64,000 nucleotides of DNA from Filimonas lacunae (GCF_002355595.1 NZ_AP017422.1:5708823-5772822); one strand, 5' to 3'. Shown: positions 43,083-53,111, counted from the stretch's first letter. Notes: generated by a model from the letters alone, not told the origin. A program made the numbers and translations.

Positions 43083-45503
43083 CTACTCACTTTTCAAACT
43101 CTTCACCGGGTTGGTTAAAGCTGCTTTTATCGATTGAAAACTAATAGTAACCAAAGCAATGCCTACCGAAGCCACTGCCGCCAGCCCCACTATCCACCAT
43201 TGGATATTTTGCCGGTAAGCAAAACCCTGCAACCATTCATGCATAGCCAGCCATGCCAGTGGTGTAGCTACCAGTATAGCTATTACCACCAACTTAATAA
43301 AATCGGCCGATAGCAGGGTTACAATAGTGCGCACATTGGCCCCCAGCACTTTGCGTATCCCTATTTCTTTGGTGCGCTGCTCGGCTGCATAAGCAGCCAG
43401 TCCAAACAAACCTAAACAGGCTATCACAATAGCCAGCGTGGTAAACGCCACAGAAATAGTACTTACCCTTTGCTCTGCACGGTAATCGGCATCAAAATCC
43501 TCATCCATAAAAGTATAATCAAACTGGCGGTGCGGTGCCAGGCTACTCCATTGCGCTTTAATACGATCTATGGTACCAGCTGCTCCCATACCACTTACTT
43601 TAACCGTTAATGACGTGTTTTCACGTCCGTAGAATAATGTAAGCGGCGTGATATTATCCCGGAGCGAGCTAAAGTTAAAATCTTTGATCACCCCTATCAC
43701 ATGATAGGTTTTAGTAGTTTTCAACATATTATCCTGCGGCATTATCAACTCCTGCTGCAAAGCATTTCCCCCCATCATCCTCGCTGCTGTTTCATTTACA
43801 ATAATAGCCAACGAATCCATACCCATTTCCTGCGAAAAATTTCTGCCCGCTTTCAATTGAATACCCAGCGTAGGCACATAACTTTCATCCACCACCCACA
43901 CCTGCGACGAAATAGCTTTATCATGTTCCAATGCAGCCGATCTAAATAAAACAGTACTGTTCCGGTAAGAAGATGTAGGTAAAAACCCCGTCATAGTAGC
44001 CCCACTAACCCCTTGTATCTTTTTCACTTCCTGCTTAAATACCTCTGCATTGTTCCCTAAATCACCCAGGTGATGCACTACCAGCATTTGCTCCCGGTTA
44101 TAACCCAGGTCTTTATTACGGATATACGCTATCTGGTTATAAATAACCAGTGTACCAATAATCAGGAAAACAGAAATAGCAAACTGAAACACTACCAGTA
44201 AACTTCTTAGCCTGCCGCCTTTAAAACCAGCACTTAACTTACCCTTCAACACCTCTACCGGTTGAAAGCCCGACAGGAAAAAAGCAGGATAGGAACCCGC
44301 TACACAACCTACCACTATCACTGTAAGCAACAATGCCGGAACCAGCCATTTCAACGACTGCACACTAATGCTGATATTCTTACCGGAAACATGGTTAAAC
44401 AAAGGCATTAACAAAGCCGCCACCAGCACTGCCAGTATAGCCGCCACAAAAGTGATGAGTATAGATTCTGATAAAAATTGTGCTATCAATTGCTTTCTTG
44501 GCGAGCCTAATACTTTGCGCACGCCTACTTCCCTTGCCCGGTTGGCGGAGCGGGCAGTAGACAGGTTCATAAAATTTACACAGGCAATCAATAGTATAAA
44601 AGCCGCTATCACCGAGAAGATGTATACATATTGCATATTACCGTTCCTGCCCATCTCACCTACCCGGTTAGAGTGCAAATGAATTTCCTTTACTGGTGTA
44701 AGGTTCATCCGGTAATAATTACCGCTTCTTTCAAAAGCATCTATATCCAGGTGCATAAGGCTTTGCAGCTGTGGCCCTGCATACTTACGCATAATCTGTG
44801 CAAACACCGGTTCAAAGGCTGCCTTCTTAACGTCAGGCTTCAGCAGCACATACGTAACAAAATTATTACTCAGCCATGCTTCTTCCCTACCTTCTTCCAG
44901 TGAAGCCATAGACAGGAACAGATCAAAATTAAAATGCGATTGTACCGGCATATCATGTATCACACCGGTTACTTTATAGGGAATACTGTCATCCAGTAGC
45001 AGCGTTTTACCCACTGCATGCACATCATCAAAATATTTTTTAGCAGTGGTTTCATTGATCACAACCGTACGGGGTTCTACCAATGCCCTACCTGCATCGC
45101 CCTCTATCATACCTAGCGTAAAAACAGAAAACAAAGTAGAATCTACAAACACCACCCGATGCTCCTGTATGTCCTGCGCACCTTTCCGTACATTAAAAGC
45201 TCCCTTCTCCCTAAACCGTACTACTGTTTCTACCTGCGGATAGTTCTGCATCAAAACGCCAGCCAGTGGGGCCGGAGAAGTAGTATACGATTTTTCATTA
45301 CCTCCAAACTTGATATCGTTGTTGATACGAAATATCCTGTCGGCTTTTATATGGTATTGATCATAGCTTAACTCATCAGCCACATAGTACACAATCAGCA
45401 TACAGGTGGCCAGGCCCAGGGCCAAACCAATAATATTAATAGCCGTAAACCCCTTTCTTTTTTTCAGGGAGCGGAACGCAATCTTCAGATAGTTAAACAG
45501 CAT
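43083..45503 (-). CDS. MacB/FtsX-type ABC transporter permease
   Basis: 806 aa with the common Bacteroidota architecture: N-terminal helix (GFTAINIIGLALGLATCMLI), a MacB periplasmic core domain (about 45-240), a FtsX membrane domain with three helices (about 285-420; ANRAREVGVRKVLGSPRKQL is the cytoplasmic loop signature), a second helix and periplasmic domain (about 425-660), and a second FtsX domain (about 690-800; RTKEIGIRKVLGANVRTIV). No ATPase gene lies next to it. These permeases typically work with a separate LolD/MacB-type ATPase. It precedes the class V aminotransferase gene by 17 bp and may be cotranscribed with it. Confidence 0.9.
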   Translation of the reverse strand: MLFNYLKIAFRSLKKRKGFTAINIIGLALGLATCMLIVYYVADELSYDQYHIKADRIFRINNDIKFGGNEKSYTTSPAPLAGVLMQNYPQVETVVRFREKGAFNVRKGAQDIQEHRVVFVDSTLFSVFTLGMIEGDAGRALVEPRTVVINETTAKKYFDDVHAVGKTLLLDDSIPYKVTGVIHDMPVQSHFNFDLFLSMASLEEGREEAWLSNNFVTYVLLKPDVKKAAFEPVFAQIMRKYAGPQLQSLMHLDIDAFERSGNYYRMNLTPVKEIHLHSNRVGEMGRNGNMQYVYIFSVIAAFILLIACVNFMNLSTARSANRAREVGVRKVLGSPRKQLIAQFLSESILITFVAAILAVLVAALLMPLFNHVSGKNISISVQSLKWLVPALLLTVIVVGCVAGSYPAFFLSGFQPVEVLKGKLSAGFKGGRLRSLLVVFQFAISVFLIIGTLVIYNQIAYIRNKDLGYNREQMLVVHHLGDLGNNAEVFKQEVKKIQGVSGATMTGFLPTSSYRNSTVLFRSAALEHDKAISSQVWVVDESYVPTLGIQLKAGRNFSQEMGMDSLAIIVNETAARMMGGNALQQELIMPQDNMLKTTKTYHVIGVIKDFNFSSLRDNITPLTLFYGRENTSLTVKVSGMGAAGTIDRIKAQWSSLAPHRQFDYTFMDEDFDADYRAEQRVSTISVAFTTLAIVIACLGLFGLAAYAAEQRTKEIGIRKVLGANVRTIVTLLSADFIKLVVIAILVATPLAWLAMHEWLQGFAYRQNIQWWIVGLAAVASVGIALVTISFQSIKAALTNPVKSLKSE

Positions 45504-45663
45504 ATGAGATAATTATCTATGAAAAACTACGAACTATCTACAAAATAGCGTTCCAATTATATAAGCAGCTCATTTTCAAGCCACAGAGCAAGCTGCACAG
45601 GGCGTACATTGTATCATAACCGAACAAGGAGAGTACGCAACCAGACAACACCCTGTTCCCCGA

Positions 45664-45695
45664 TATAAAAATACCCGGCATTCACTGCCGGGCAT
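45664..45695 (-). terminator. Terminator of the aldo/keto reductase transcript
   Basis: On the minus strand: ATGCCCGGCA, loop, TGCCGGGTAT then TTTTTAT. Stem about 8-9 bp with a T-run. Confidence 0.75.
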
Positions 45696-45721
45696 TACGC
45701 ACTATCCCCCAATCACGCTTT

Positions 45722-46759
45722 TTAATAAAATTGAGGTGGCGGGTTCAGCTTCAGATTCTGACGCTGATGCCAGTAAGGATAAATAGTAGGCACTTCGCTG
45801 GCCTTATCCAGTTTTTGTACCTGCTCAGTGGTTAAGTTCCAACCTACTGCACCCAGGTTCTGCTTCAATTGCTCCTCGTTGCGGGCGCCAATGATGATAG
45901 AAGAAACTGTGGGTCTTTGCAGCAACCAATTCAACGAAATCTGCGCAACTGTTTTACCGGTTTCTGCTGCCACTTCCTCCAATGCATCTGTAATGCTATA
46001 CAGCACTTCTTCCGGCACAGCCATGTCCGGCACCGGGCTGCCACCTTGCGCCACACGGGTATCTTTAGGCACGGGTTTATTACGGCCATACCTGCCGCCC
46101 AGGCGACCAGCTGCTAACGGACTCCATATAATACTGCCCACTTTCTGATCCAGGCCTAATGGCATCAGCTCCCACTCGTATTCCCTGTTGGCCAGCGAAT
46201 AATATACCTGGTGCGCCACATAGCGGTTCCAACCATATTTTTCAGATACCGCCAATGACTTCATCAAATGCCAGCCGGAAAAATTAGAACAGGCTATGTA
46301 ACGTACTTTACCACTCGCTACCAGATCATCTAACGTACGCAGGGTTTCTTCCACAGGCGTGTTGCCATCAAAGCCGTGCATATGGTATACATCAATATAA
46401 TCAGTGCCTAATCTTTTCAGGCTGCCTTCTATCTGCCTTACCAGGTGATAACGGGAAGAGCCCTGATTGTTAGGCCCCTGGCCAAACGTAAAAGTAGCCT
46501 TGGTAGAGATCAATACTTTATCACGTATGCCTTTCAACGCCTTGCCTAAAATTTCTTCCGACAAGCCATCTGAATAAATATCTGCTGTATCAAAAAAGTT
46601 CACCCCTGCATCCATACAAAGATTCACCAAACGTGTAGCTTCTTCTACTTGTGTGGCACCCCATGCTTTAAAAAACTCCCCATTTCCCCCAAACGTAGCG
46701 GTACCAAAGCTTAGCACAGGTACTTCCAAACCCGAAGCACCTAATTGTCTGTATTCCAT
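45722..46759 (-). CDS. Aldo/keto reductase
   Basis: 345 aa, cytoplasmic NADPH-dependent oxidoreductase. The family TIM-barrel motifs are visible: FFDTADIYSDGLSEEILGKAL (catalytic Asp and Tyr), VLISTKATF (catalytic Lys), YIDVYHMHGFD (catalytic His), ACSNFSGWHL, and the C-terminal cofactor-binding SSIIIGARNEEQLKQNLGAVGWNLT. Length is typical. The gene lies 26 bp downstream of the amidohydrolase on the same strand, so an operon is likely. Substrate unknown. Confidence 0.92.
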   Translation of the reverse strand: MEYRQLGASGLEVPVLSFGTATFGGNGEFFKAWGATQVEEATRLVNLCMDAGVNFFDTADIYSDGLSEEILGKALKGIRDKVLISTKATFTFGQGPNNQGSSRYHLVRQIEGSLKRLGTDYIDVYHMHGFDGNTPVEETLRTLDDLVASGKVRYIACSNFSGWHLMKSLAVSEKYGWNRYVAHQVYYSLANREYEWELMPLGLDQKVGSIIWSPLAAGRLGGRYGRNKPVPKDTRVAQGGSPVPDMAVPEEVLYSITDALEEVAAETGKTVAQISLNWLLQRPTVSSIIIGARNEEQLKQNLGAVGWNLTTEQVQKLDKASEVPTIYPYWHQRQNLKLNPPPQFY

Positions 46760-46784
46760 AATTGCGATTTATGTGATTTACTGA

Positions 46785-48152
46785 TTAGTTTTTTGCCAAT
46801 GGCCCTTTACTCACTTCTTTACCGGCCTTGTACACCGCTTCAATGGTTCTGGTGTTTTTGATGTTCACTTCCGGGTTACTACCCAATATAATAAAATCAG
46901 CCACCTTACCTTTTTCCAGCGTACCATATTGCTGATCTATCTTCAACACTTTAGCCGCATTTCTAGTAGCCACTGTAATAGCCTGTAAAGGTGTAAGCCC
47001 TGCCTGCACCATCAATTCCAGTTCCAGGTGTTCCGAAAAACCTTGTGCCCGTAAAGGCATAGCGCCGGAATCAGTACCCAATGCCACCAGTATACCCGCA
47101 GAAGAAATTTTTTCCAGGTTACGCAGTGCCATTTCAAAAGCAGCCACCTTTACCGGGTAGTCAGGTGCATTCTTTAATTTATCCTGGTAAGCCTGCGAAG
47201 TGATCATTTCATATACACCCGGCTCCAGCGATTTTTTAAAGAACGGATCATTGATCCACTCCGGCTTGCGTGCATAGATATAAGCAAATTCATCCAGCGA
47301 TAAAGTAGGTATATACACTACGCCTTTTTCTTTCATAGCTGCCAGCAATGTATCATCAACCACCTTATCCCGAATGCTATGACCTATAATATCCAAACCA
47401 TCTGCCACCAGTTGTTTGGCATCAGACAAATAATACAGGTGTGATGCAACACGCAGTTTTCTTTTATGGGCTTCTTCAATGATCTTCCGATAAATATCCG
47501 GCGATAGTTTTTGAGCGTATTTGCCATTGAAATCATCTACCCACATTTTAACTACTGTTGGCGACAGCTTAGCCACACTATCCATTTCCGGCACCACCTG
47601 CTCCGGAGTAGCAGGCCTGAACACCTTATCCATAGCAAACGATAATGGCGGCGCTCCATCTACCGCACCAAAACCATAGCCGGCAGTATGCAGCCGGGCG
47701 CCTGGCATCAAACCTTTCTCAGAAGAATCGCGCAGGCCGCTTTCAAACAGCATAGGCCTGTCTGTTCCCATTACCAATATATTACCTATGCCATAATCTT
47801 CATACTTATGCAACTGCGCCAGTATATTGGTGCGTGTGTAGTTCTCCGGCTTAGTAGTGGTATCTTTTAAGGTTCCCACATGCACATGCGCACTTATCAG
47901 CGCCGGCATAATGGTTTTGCCGCCCAGGTCCAACACCGTAGCATCTCCCTCTTCCAGACCTGCCCCTATTGCCGCAATAGTGTCGCCCTGTATCAGTATA
48001 TCCGTCATGGGCACCGGCATGCCGCCATTGCCATCAATGAGGGTTACATGTTTCAGCAATACCTTGTTATTGTCTTTATTGTGGCAGGCTGTTAATAAAA
48101 TGCCTGCACAAACCGCTGTTACTAATCCCTTTATCATTTGTTTCATCATCAT
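46785..48152 (-). CDS. Amidohydrolase family lipoprotein (imidazolonepropionase-like)
   Basis: About 456 aa from the Met run at 48152-48146; the longer frame adds Cys-rich residues in front of the signal. It has a lipoprotein signal peptide with lipobox LTAC (ITAVCAGILLTACHNK region), then a metal-dependent amidohydrolase: HVHVG (two His ligands, about 80), VVKMWVDD (candidate carboxylated Lys), SHLYYL and IGHSI (further His), ALGTDSGAM (Asp). Several of these enzymes are prolidase- or imidazolonase-like; the substrate here is not visible. Predicted to be anchored in the envelope. It is divergent from the AraC gene at 48294. Confidence 0.88.
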   Translation of the reverse strand: MMMKQMIKGLVTAVCAGILLTACHNKDNNKVLLKHVTLIDGNGGMPVPMTDILIQGDTIAAIGAGLEEGDATVLDLGGKTIMPALISAHVHVGTLKDTTTKPENYTRTNILAQLHKYEDYGIGNILVMGTDRPMLFESGLRDSSEKGLMPGARLHTAGYGFGAVDGAPPLSFAMDKVFRPATPEQVVPEMDSVAKLSPTVVKMWVDDFNGKYAQKLSPDIYRKIIEEAHKRKLRVASHLYYLSDAKQLVADGLDIIGHSIRDKVVDDTLLAAMKEKGVVYIPTLSLDEFAYIYARKPEWINDPFFKKSLEPGVYEMITSQAYQDKLKNAPDYPVKVAAFEMALRNLEKISSAGILVALGTDSGAMPLRAQGFSEHLELELMVQAGLTPLQAITVATRNAAKVLKIDQQYGTLEKGKVADFIILGSNPEVNIKNTRTIEAVYKAGKEVSKGPLAKN

Positions 48153-48293
48153 TGTATTGTAGTACAGGTGCATTTTCCCACAACAACACTGCCACATTTT
48201 CCACTATACCCACGCGCTGCCCAATGTTAAAATTAGCGCTGCCCGCAGGGGCGCACCTTGTATTTTGCCCACATAAACTTGTATTTTTATAAC

Positions 48294-49163
48294 ATGACCA
48301 GGCTAAAACAATTCGAACCCCTTGCAATTCACGACTTTGAAGAAGCAGAGTTTCATCTGCCGGTACACAGCCACACCTATTACGAGATCATTTACATTCA
48401 CAACGGCTGTGGCATTCATCACCTCAACAACAACCAGTTACCTTATAAAGAAGGCGATATTTTTTTGTTATCCCCGGAAGATGAGCACTACTTTGAAATA
48501 GAGAAGAGTACCCGTTTTACTTATATCAAGTTTACCGACGATTATTTCAGCAATAACAATTACCTGGCTCCCACTGCGTGGACACATATGCGCCCCGAAG
48601 CAGTGATGCAACACAAATTGCTGAAAGAAATGAAACTGCAGTTTAACGAACCATGCAGAAGCATTTTAAAAAATACCATTGACAATATAGTCGCGTATAA
48701 CTGCCGTAAAGATGTGGGCAGCTCTGCTATCATGTTCTTCCAGATACTATCCATATTCGGACTGGTAAGAGAAGGACTGGTAAAAATGGATGTACACCTG
48801 AATAACAGCCTGCCTGATAAAGAAAAGCTGTTATCCTACATACACCAGCATATATACGAACCCCATACCGTGCAGGTAAAACAAATAGCGGCACACTTTA
48901 ATATTGCCCCTAATTATTTCAGCGCTTACTTCAAAAGAAACTTCGACATGAGTTATAAGGAGTACCTGAACAATTACCGCACGCGCCTGATAGAGAAACG
49001 CTTTACCAATGGCGGATTAACCTTAAAGCAAATAGCCAGCGAATTCGGCTTTACAGATGAAAGCCACTTATCTAAATTCTTTAAAAAGAAAACAGAGCAA
49101 AACCCCAGCAGTTACAGAAAGAACAATGTACCTGCAAACGATAGAGTAAGCTTACCCGCATAA
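48294..49163 (+). CDS. AraC family transcriptional regulator
   Basis: 290 aa from the ATG at 48294 (a TTG-initiated frame starts at 48258 but lacks support). N-terminal cupin-like AraC-ligand domain (FHLPVHSHTYYEIIYIHNGCGIHHL...EGDIFLLSPEDEHYFEI), then a double helix-turn-helix at about 195-280 (VQVKQIAAHFNIAPNYFSAYFKRNFDMSYKEYL; TLKQIASEFGFTDESHLSKFFKKKTEQNPSSYR), complete for AraC family. Divergent from the amidohydrolase/aldo-keto reductase pair over a short shared gap, so it is a likely regulator of them. Confidence 0.9.
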   Translation: MTRLKQFEPLAIHDFEEAEFHLPVHSHTYYEIIYIHNGCGIHHLNNNQLPYKEGDIFLLSPEDEHYFEIEKSTRFTYIKFTDDYFSNNNYLAPTAWTHMRPEAVMQHKLLKEMKLQFNEPCRSILKNTIDNIVAYNCRKDVGSSAIMFFQILSIFGLVREGLVKMDVHLNNSLPDKEKLLSYIHQHIYEPHTVQVKQIAAHFNIAPNYFSAYFKRNFDMSYKEYLNNYRTRLIEKRFTNGGLTLKQIASEFGFTDESHLSKFFKKKTEQNPSSYRKNNVPANDRVSLPA

Positions 49164-49176
49164 AAAATTTTATTGA

Positions 49177-49218
49177 TAAAAGCATAAGCCATCTGTAATA
49201 AGATGGCTTATGCTTTTA
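49177..49218 (+). terminator. Terminator of the AraC gene
   Basis: TAAAAGCATAAGCCATCT, loop GTAATA, complementary arm: 18-bp perfect stem with A/T-rich ends, 14 bases after the stop. Confidence 0.88.
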
Positions 49219-49236
49219 TACAACGCTATTAACAAA

Positions 49237-49268
49237 GAAAAAGGCCGTCTTTTACAAGACAGCCTTTT
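49237..49268 (-). terminator. Terminator of the esterase gene
   Basis: AAAAGGCCGTCTT, loop TTAC, AAGACAGCCTTTT, one mismatch; on the minus strand it ends in a T-run. Confidence 0.8.
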
Positions 49269-49289
49269 GTGTGTATGCACCCCAAACCC

Positions 49290-50336
49290 CTATTTTAAAC
49301 TTCTTTTTATTTCAGCAGCCGCTTGCAACAATACAGCGTGTGTGCCTGGTACTTGTGCTAAAGGATTTAATAAACCCCAGTCGTGAATCATACCCTGGTT
49401 GCGTACTAAGGTAACAGGTACACCAGCAGCATCCATTTTGCGGGCATAAGCTTCGCCTTCGTCACGCAGTACATCATTCTCAGCAACTTCTACCAAAGCA
49501 GGAGGTAAACCTTTTAATTGTTCAGCAGTAGCCTGTAAAGGAGAAGCATAAATTTCTTTACGCTGCGCCGTATCAGTGGTGTAATTATCCCAAAACCATA
49601 TCATCATGTTACGGGTTAAAAAGCGACCGGTAGCAAACTGATAGTAAGAGCCGGTTTCAAAGCTGGCATCTGTTACAGGCCATAACAGCACTTGTAATTT
49701 AATTTCAGGGCCTTTTTTATCTTTCGCCATCAGCGCTACTACAGCAGCCATATTACCACCTACGCTGTTACCTGCTACCGCCAGTCTTTTACTATCTACA
49801 TTAATTTCTTTACCATGTGCAGCAACCCATTTAGTAGCAGCATAAGCCTGGTTAATAGCTACCGGGTAATGTGCTTCCGGTGAAGGTGTATAATCTACAA
49901 ACACCGCAACAGCACCCGAATTCACAACCAGATCACGTACTAAACGCTGGTGGGTAGGAAAGTCGCCCAGTACCCAGCCACCACCATGAAAGAACATGAA
50001 TACAGGAAGTACACCATTATTATTAGCAGGACGAACGATGTGCAGTTTCACTGTCAGTCCGTCTTCTGTAATTGTTTTTTCCGTTACCGTAATGCCCGAC
50101 AAATCTACTTTCACAGAGTTTTGTGCGCCCACCAATACAGCCCTGGCTTCTGTTGGCGTCATTTGTTCCATCGGCTTACCAGTGCCGGAGTTCAATACAT
50201 TTAAGAAGGCTTTGGTGTTGCTTTCAATAGCAGGATCAGTAGCCGGATTAGAAGGTGTTACTGTTTGTGCGTTGGCAGTAACTAAAGCAGAAGCTATCAC
50301 AGTAGACAATAAAAGCTTTTTCATTTTGCGTATCAT
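49290..50336 (-). CDS. Exported alpha/beta hydrolase (HSL-type esterase)
   Basis: 348 aa. Signal peptide (KKLLLSTVIASALVTANA, with either Met-1 or Met-5 as start). Hormone-sensitive-lipase-type features: oxyanion hole MFFHGGGWVLGD, nucleophile elbow VAGNSVGGNMAA (Ser about 190), Asp in ENDVLRDEG and His in GMIHDWG. Complete catalytic triad. An esterase or acyl hydrolase in the periplasm; substrate unknown. The AraC-type gene upstream (50441-51289) is separated by about 100 bp on the same strand. Confidence 0.9.
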   Translation of the reverse strand: MIRKMKKLLLSTVIASALVTANAQTVTPSNPATDPAIESNTKAFLNVLNSGTGKPMEQMTPTEARAVLVGAQNSVKVDLSGITVTEKTITEDGLTVKLHIVRPANNNGVLPVFMFFHGGGWVLGDFPTHQRLVRDLVVNSGAVAVFVDYTPSPEAHYPVAINQAYAATKWVAAHGKEINVDSKRLAVAGNSVGGNMAAVVALMAKDKKGPEIKLQVLLWPVTDASFETGSYYQFATGRFLTRNMMIWFWDNYTTDTAQRKEIYASPLQATAEQLKGLPPALVEVAENDVLRDEGEAYARKMDAAGVPVTLVRNQGMIHDWGLLNPLAQVPGTHAVLLQAAAEIKRSLK

Positions 50337-50440
50337 TTAGTTTGTATGTCATTGATTTGATAACACAAAACTAGCTGAGCCGCTGCCCCTGTACAATGTA
50401 TGAATGGCTACTTCCGTTGTACTTTTCCCCCCTTCGCTAT

Positions 50441-51289
50441 TTATACCCCGGAACTCTGATAAGATTTACGAAAATGCTGTGGTGACACCTCTACATGGTT
50501 GGTGAACAAGCGTATAAAATAAGCAGGATCATCATAACCTAACTTATAACCCACTTCTTTTACACTAAGCTCGGTATGCGCCAGCAGGCGTTTCGCTTCC
50601 AGTATAATGCGATCTTTAATAATATCGTTAGGCGTGTCTTTGCTGTATTTGGCAATGCGTTTCTGCAATGCTTTAGGCGTCATATTTAATAACGCCGCAT
50701 AATCTGCTACGCTATGGCGGGTAATATAGTGTGCTTCTACCAGCTGGCTAAAGCGACGGGCAAACTCTACCTCCTGCCGGTTTTCCAGGCTTGCTACCTG
50801 GTGCGCCTGCTTCCACAAACGGGTGGAGCGGATAATGATTTGCTTTAACAGGATGCGCAGCATTTCTTCCATGCCGCTTTCCTCCTGTTGCATCTCGGTT
50901 TTTATTTCTGTAAAAATACCCTGCATTAAAGCGCTTTGCGCTGCATCCAGGTACACTACAGGTATCTCATATATATTATGGAATAAAATGCCATCACAGG
51001 CCACTTCGGCATCGTGCATTTCCACGCAATAAAAGTCTTTATTATAAAACAACATGGCCCCGTTGCAAAGCGCTTCGTCAAACTGGTACCATTGGCCACC
51101 CTGCACAAAAAATAAGGCGTCCTGCTCCAGATGGTAGGCTTTAAAGTCCACCTGGATAGAACCGCCTGCTTTTAAAAAGATGATTTTAATAAAGTCGTGA
51201 TAGGAAGCCAGCTTACCTTCTTCAATATTGTTGCTGTCTATATCGGTATATCCTAATTTCTTGATTTCAAACTGACGTAATTGCTCCAT
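50441..51289 (-). CDS. AraC family transcriptional regulator
   Basis: 282 aa. N-terminal cupin-type sensor (about 1-150; FLKAGGSIQVDFKAYHLEQDALFFVQGG), C-terminal AraC double helix-turn-helix (about 190-275; SVADYAALLNMTPKALQKRI; SVKEVGYKLGYDDPAYFIRLFTNHVEVSPQHFRK). The gene lies 12 bp downstream of GH43 on the same strand, so it is likely cotranscribed and a candidate regulator of the GH43 gene or of the esterase further on. Confidence 0.9.
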   Translation of the reverse strand: MEQLRQFEIKKLGYTDIDSNNIEEGKLASYHDFIKIIFLKAGGSIQVDFKAYHLEQDALFFVQGGQWYQFDEALCNGAMLFYNKDFYCVEMHDAEVACDGILFHNIYEIPVVYLDAAQSALMQGIFTEIKTEMQQEESGMEEMLRILLKQIIIRSTRLWKQAHQVASLENRQEVEFARRFSQLVEAHYITRHSVADYAALLNMTPKALQKRIAKYSKDTPNDIIKDRIILEAKRLLAHTELSVKEVGYKLGYDDPAYFIRLFTNHVEVSPQHFRKSYQSSGV

Positions 51290-51301
51290 ACACCCGGAAT
51301 T

Positions 51302-52288
51302 CTACCTTAAAGGTAGCGGTTTTGGCGCAACTCCCTCTTTCGTAATCACCACCGGCAGTATCAATCCCTTGTCGTCAAACCGCATCACCTCAATACAGGT
51401 TTCCCGGTGGTCGCGGTGTTTATCGCCCAGCGGACGGCGGTGGTATACGATATACCATTCATCTTTACCCGGCACCTGTATTACGGAATGATGCCCTGCA
51501 CTGGTGGCCACCTTTGGGTCTTGCTGCAACACCACCCCTATGCGCTGAAAAGGACCAAAAGGCGAATCGGAGATAGCATAGGCCACCCGGTAATCCGGAC
51601 CGCCCCAGCCGCCTTCACTCCACATAAAATAATACTTGTTATTACGCACAAACATAAAAGGCCCCTCCACATACCCTTGCGGCGTTACCTCTTTAAACAG
51701 GCTACCATCCGGCAAAGGCTCCAGTCCTGTAAAATCATCTTTCAATCGTACCACGTTACAATGCTGCCATCCGCCATAGAACATATAATAATGCCCGTCA
51801 GCATTTTTAAACACAAATTGATCAATAGGTTGCGCCCCATTTACAATGGTATCTATTAATGGCTTACCCAGGTAATCGGTAAACGGGCCGGATGGTTTGT
51901 CTGCCACAGCTACGCCAATACCGCCTACTTCTCCGGCATGCACATCGTTGGCGCTGAAAAAGAAATAATATTTTTCGCCTTTCTGCACCACGGCCGGCGC
52001 CCACATGGCCTTGTTAGCCCAGTGTACATGCTGTGTGTCTAATACGTGGGAATGCTTTGTCCAATGCACCAGGTCGGGCGAAGAAAAGGCATCAAAAAAC
52101 ACCTGATCTTCGTACAAAGCAGAAAAAGTAGGGTAAATCCAATACTGGTGCTGAAACACCGCTCCTTCCGGATCGGCATACCAGCCCTCAAAAGCAGGGT
52201 TATGATGATATACAACACTATCAGCCGCCTGTGCAGCCAGCCGGGGATAACCGGTAAGCAATAGTATGGTGAAGAATAGTATCCGCAT
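51302..52288 (-). CDS. Glycoside hydrolase family 43-like enzyme
   Basis: 328 aa with signal peptide (ILFFTILLLTGYPRLAAQA). Five-bladed propeller typical of GH43/117-type clan enzymes: NPAFEGWYADPEGAVFQHQYWIYPT supplies the catalytic base Asp, NGAQPIDQFVF the pKa-modulating Asp, and TPQGYVEGPFMFVRNNKYYFMWSEGGW the acid Glu. GH43 enzymes are arabinofuranosidases or xylosidases; the substrate here is not read. Exported. The gene follows an operator-like palindrome (52345-52368), with the AraC regulator 12 bp downstream. Confidence 0.88.
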   Translation of the reverse strand: MRILFFTILLLTGYPRLAAQAADSVVYHHNPAFEGWYADPEGAVFQHQYWIYPTFSALYEDQVFFDAFSSPDLVHWTKHSHVLDTQHVHWANKAMWAPAVVQKGEKYYFFFSANDVHAGEVGGIGVAVADKPSGPFTDYLGKPLIDTIVNGAQPIDQFVFKNADGHYYMFYGGWQHCNVVRLKDDFTGLEPLPDGSLFKEVTPQGYVEGPFMFVRNNKYYFMWSEGGWGGPDYRVAYAISDSPFGPFQRIGVVLQQDPKVATSAGHHSVIQVPGKDEWYIVYHRRPLGDKHRDHRETCIEVMRFDDKGLILPVVITKEGVAPKPLPLR

Positions 52289-52344
52289 CTTTACTTTTTC
52301 AGATAAAAATGGACAATTCTGCCTATAAAATCAGGAATCTCGTC

Positions 52345-52368
52345 ATCGTTAACAATTGCATTAACGAT
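52345..52368. promoter_or_regulatory. Operator-like palindrome upstream of the GH43 gene
   Basis: Arms ATCGTTAA (52345-52352) and TTAACGAT (52361-52368) with 8 bases between them. The left half continues as TTAACAATTG, which recurs as TTAACAATTGATTA at 53858-53871, upstream of the Nudix-type regulator gene. Confidence 0.55.
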
Positions 52369-52376
52369 TACAAGAT

Positions 52377-53111
52377 TTAGTATTTATTCCGTCCGTTTTC
52401 GTTCGGATACAAGGTTGGCACCGGATCACTTTGCCATACCTGTTTGGTATCAATATCCATAGCCGACAACTTACCGTAATAAGCAGCTCCCGTATCTATA
52501 TTCCACACATTGCAGGCATTCATCGGCTCTTCTACATCATAGTTGAGCGTAGGCGTATGCCCAATGTATATTTCATGAAAAATCTTTAATCTTTTAGGAT
52601 ACAGGTTAGAATGCGTTTGAATACGCTTGTCCATTACCAACGCCATTTCCCACAGGGTTCTGTCCCAGTAGTAATTGGTGCTGTAATGTTCTTTTTCCGG
52701 GCCGTGCATAGAAGCAAAACCAGCATGTATAAAAAGACGGTTCTGTTCATCAACGAAGTAGTGTTGCATGCGGTTAAAAAAAGCCAGGTGTATGGGCCAC
52801 TCTTCGGCAGCGACTTTTTCATAGCTGGTTACCGTAGCCACGCCACCATTCATTTGCCAGTAACTATCGGGCAATGCACCATGTAGCCACTGCTCGCACC
52901 AGGCATCGTGGTTGCCTTTGATAAAAGTGCAGCTATAGTCCCTGTCCAGCTGCATCAGGTAGGCTATCACTTCTGCCGATTCGGACCAGCCATCTACATA
53001 ATCCCCTAAAAAAATCAACCGGTCTTCTTCTTTCTTAGGTTGTATGCGTTCTATCAATTGTACCAGTGCTTTATAAGCACCATGAATATCTCCTATTACA
53101 TATACTGCCAT
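52377..53111 (-). CDS. PPP-type metallophosphatase
   Basis: 244 aa, cytoplasmic. Dinuclear metal phosphatase of the PPP/ApaH-like group with the three classic motifs: MAVYVIGDIHGAY (GDxHG), FLGDYVDGW (GDxVDR-like, Gly in place of Arg) and FIKGNHDAW (GNHD), then a later His in FIHAGF and GHTPTL. Substrate (protein phosphate, dinucleotide polyphosphate) is unknown. It lies 8 bp downstream of the Nudix-type gene, so the two form an operon. Confidence 0.88.
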   Translation of the reverse strand: MAVYVIGDIHGAYKALVQLIERIQPKKEEDRLIFLGDYVDGWSESAEVIAYLMQLDRDYSCTFIKGNHDAWCEQWLHGALPDSYWQMNGGVATVTSYEKVAAEEWPIHLAFFNRMQHYFVDEQNRLFIHAGFASMHGPEKEHYSTNYYWDRTLWEMALVMDKRIQTHSNLYPKRLKIFHEIYIGHTPTLNYDVEEPMNACNVWNIDTGAAYYGKLSAMDIDTKQVWQSDPVPTLYPNENGRNKY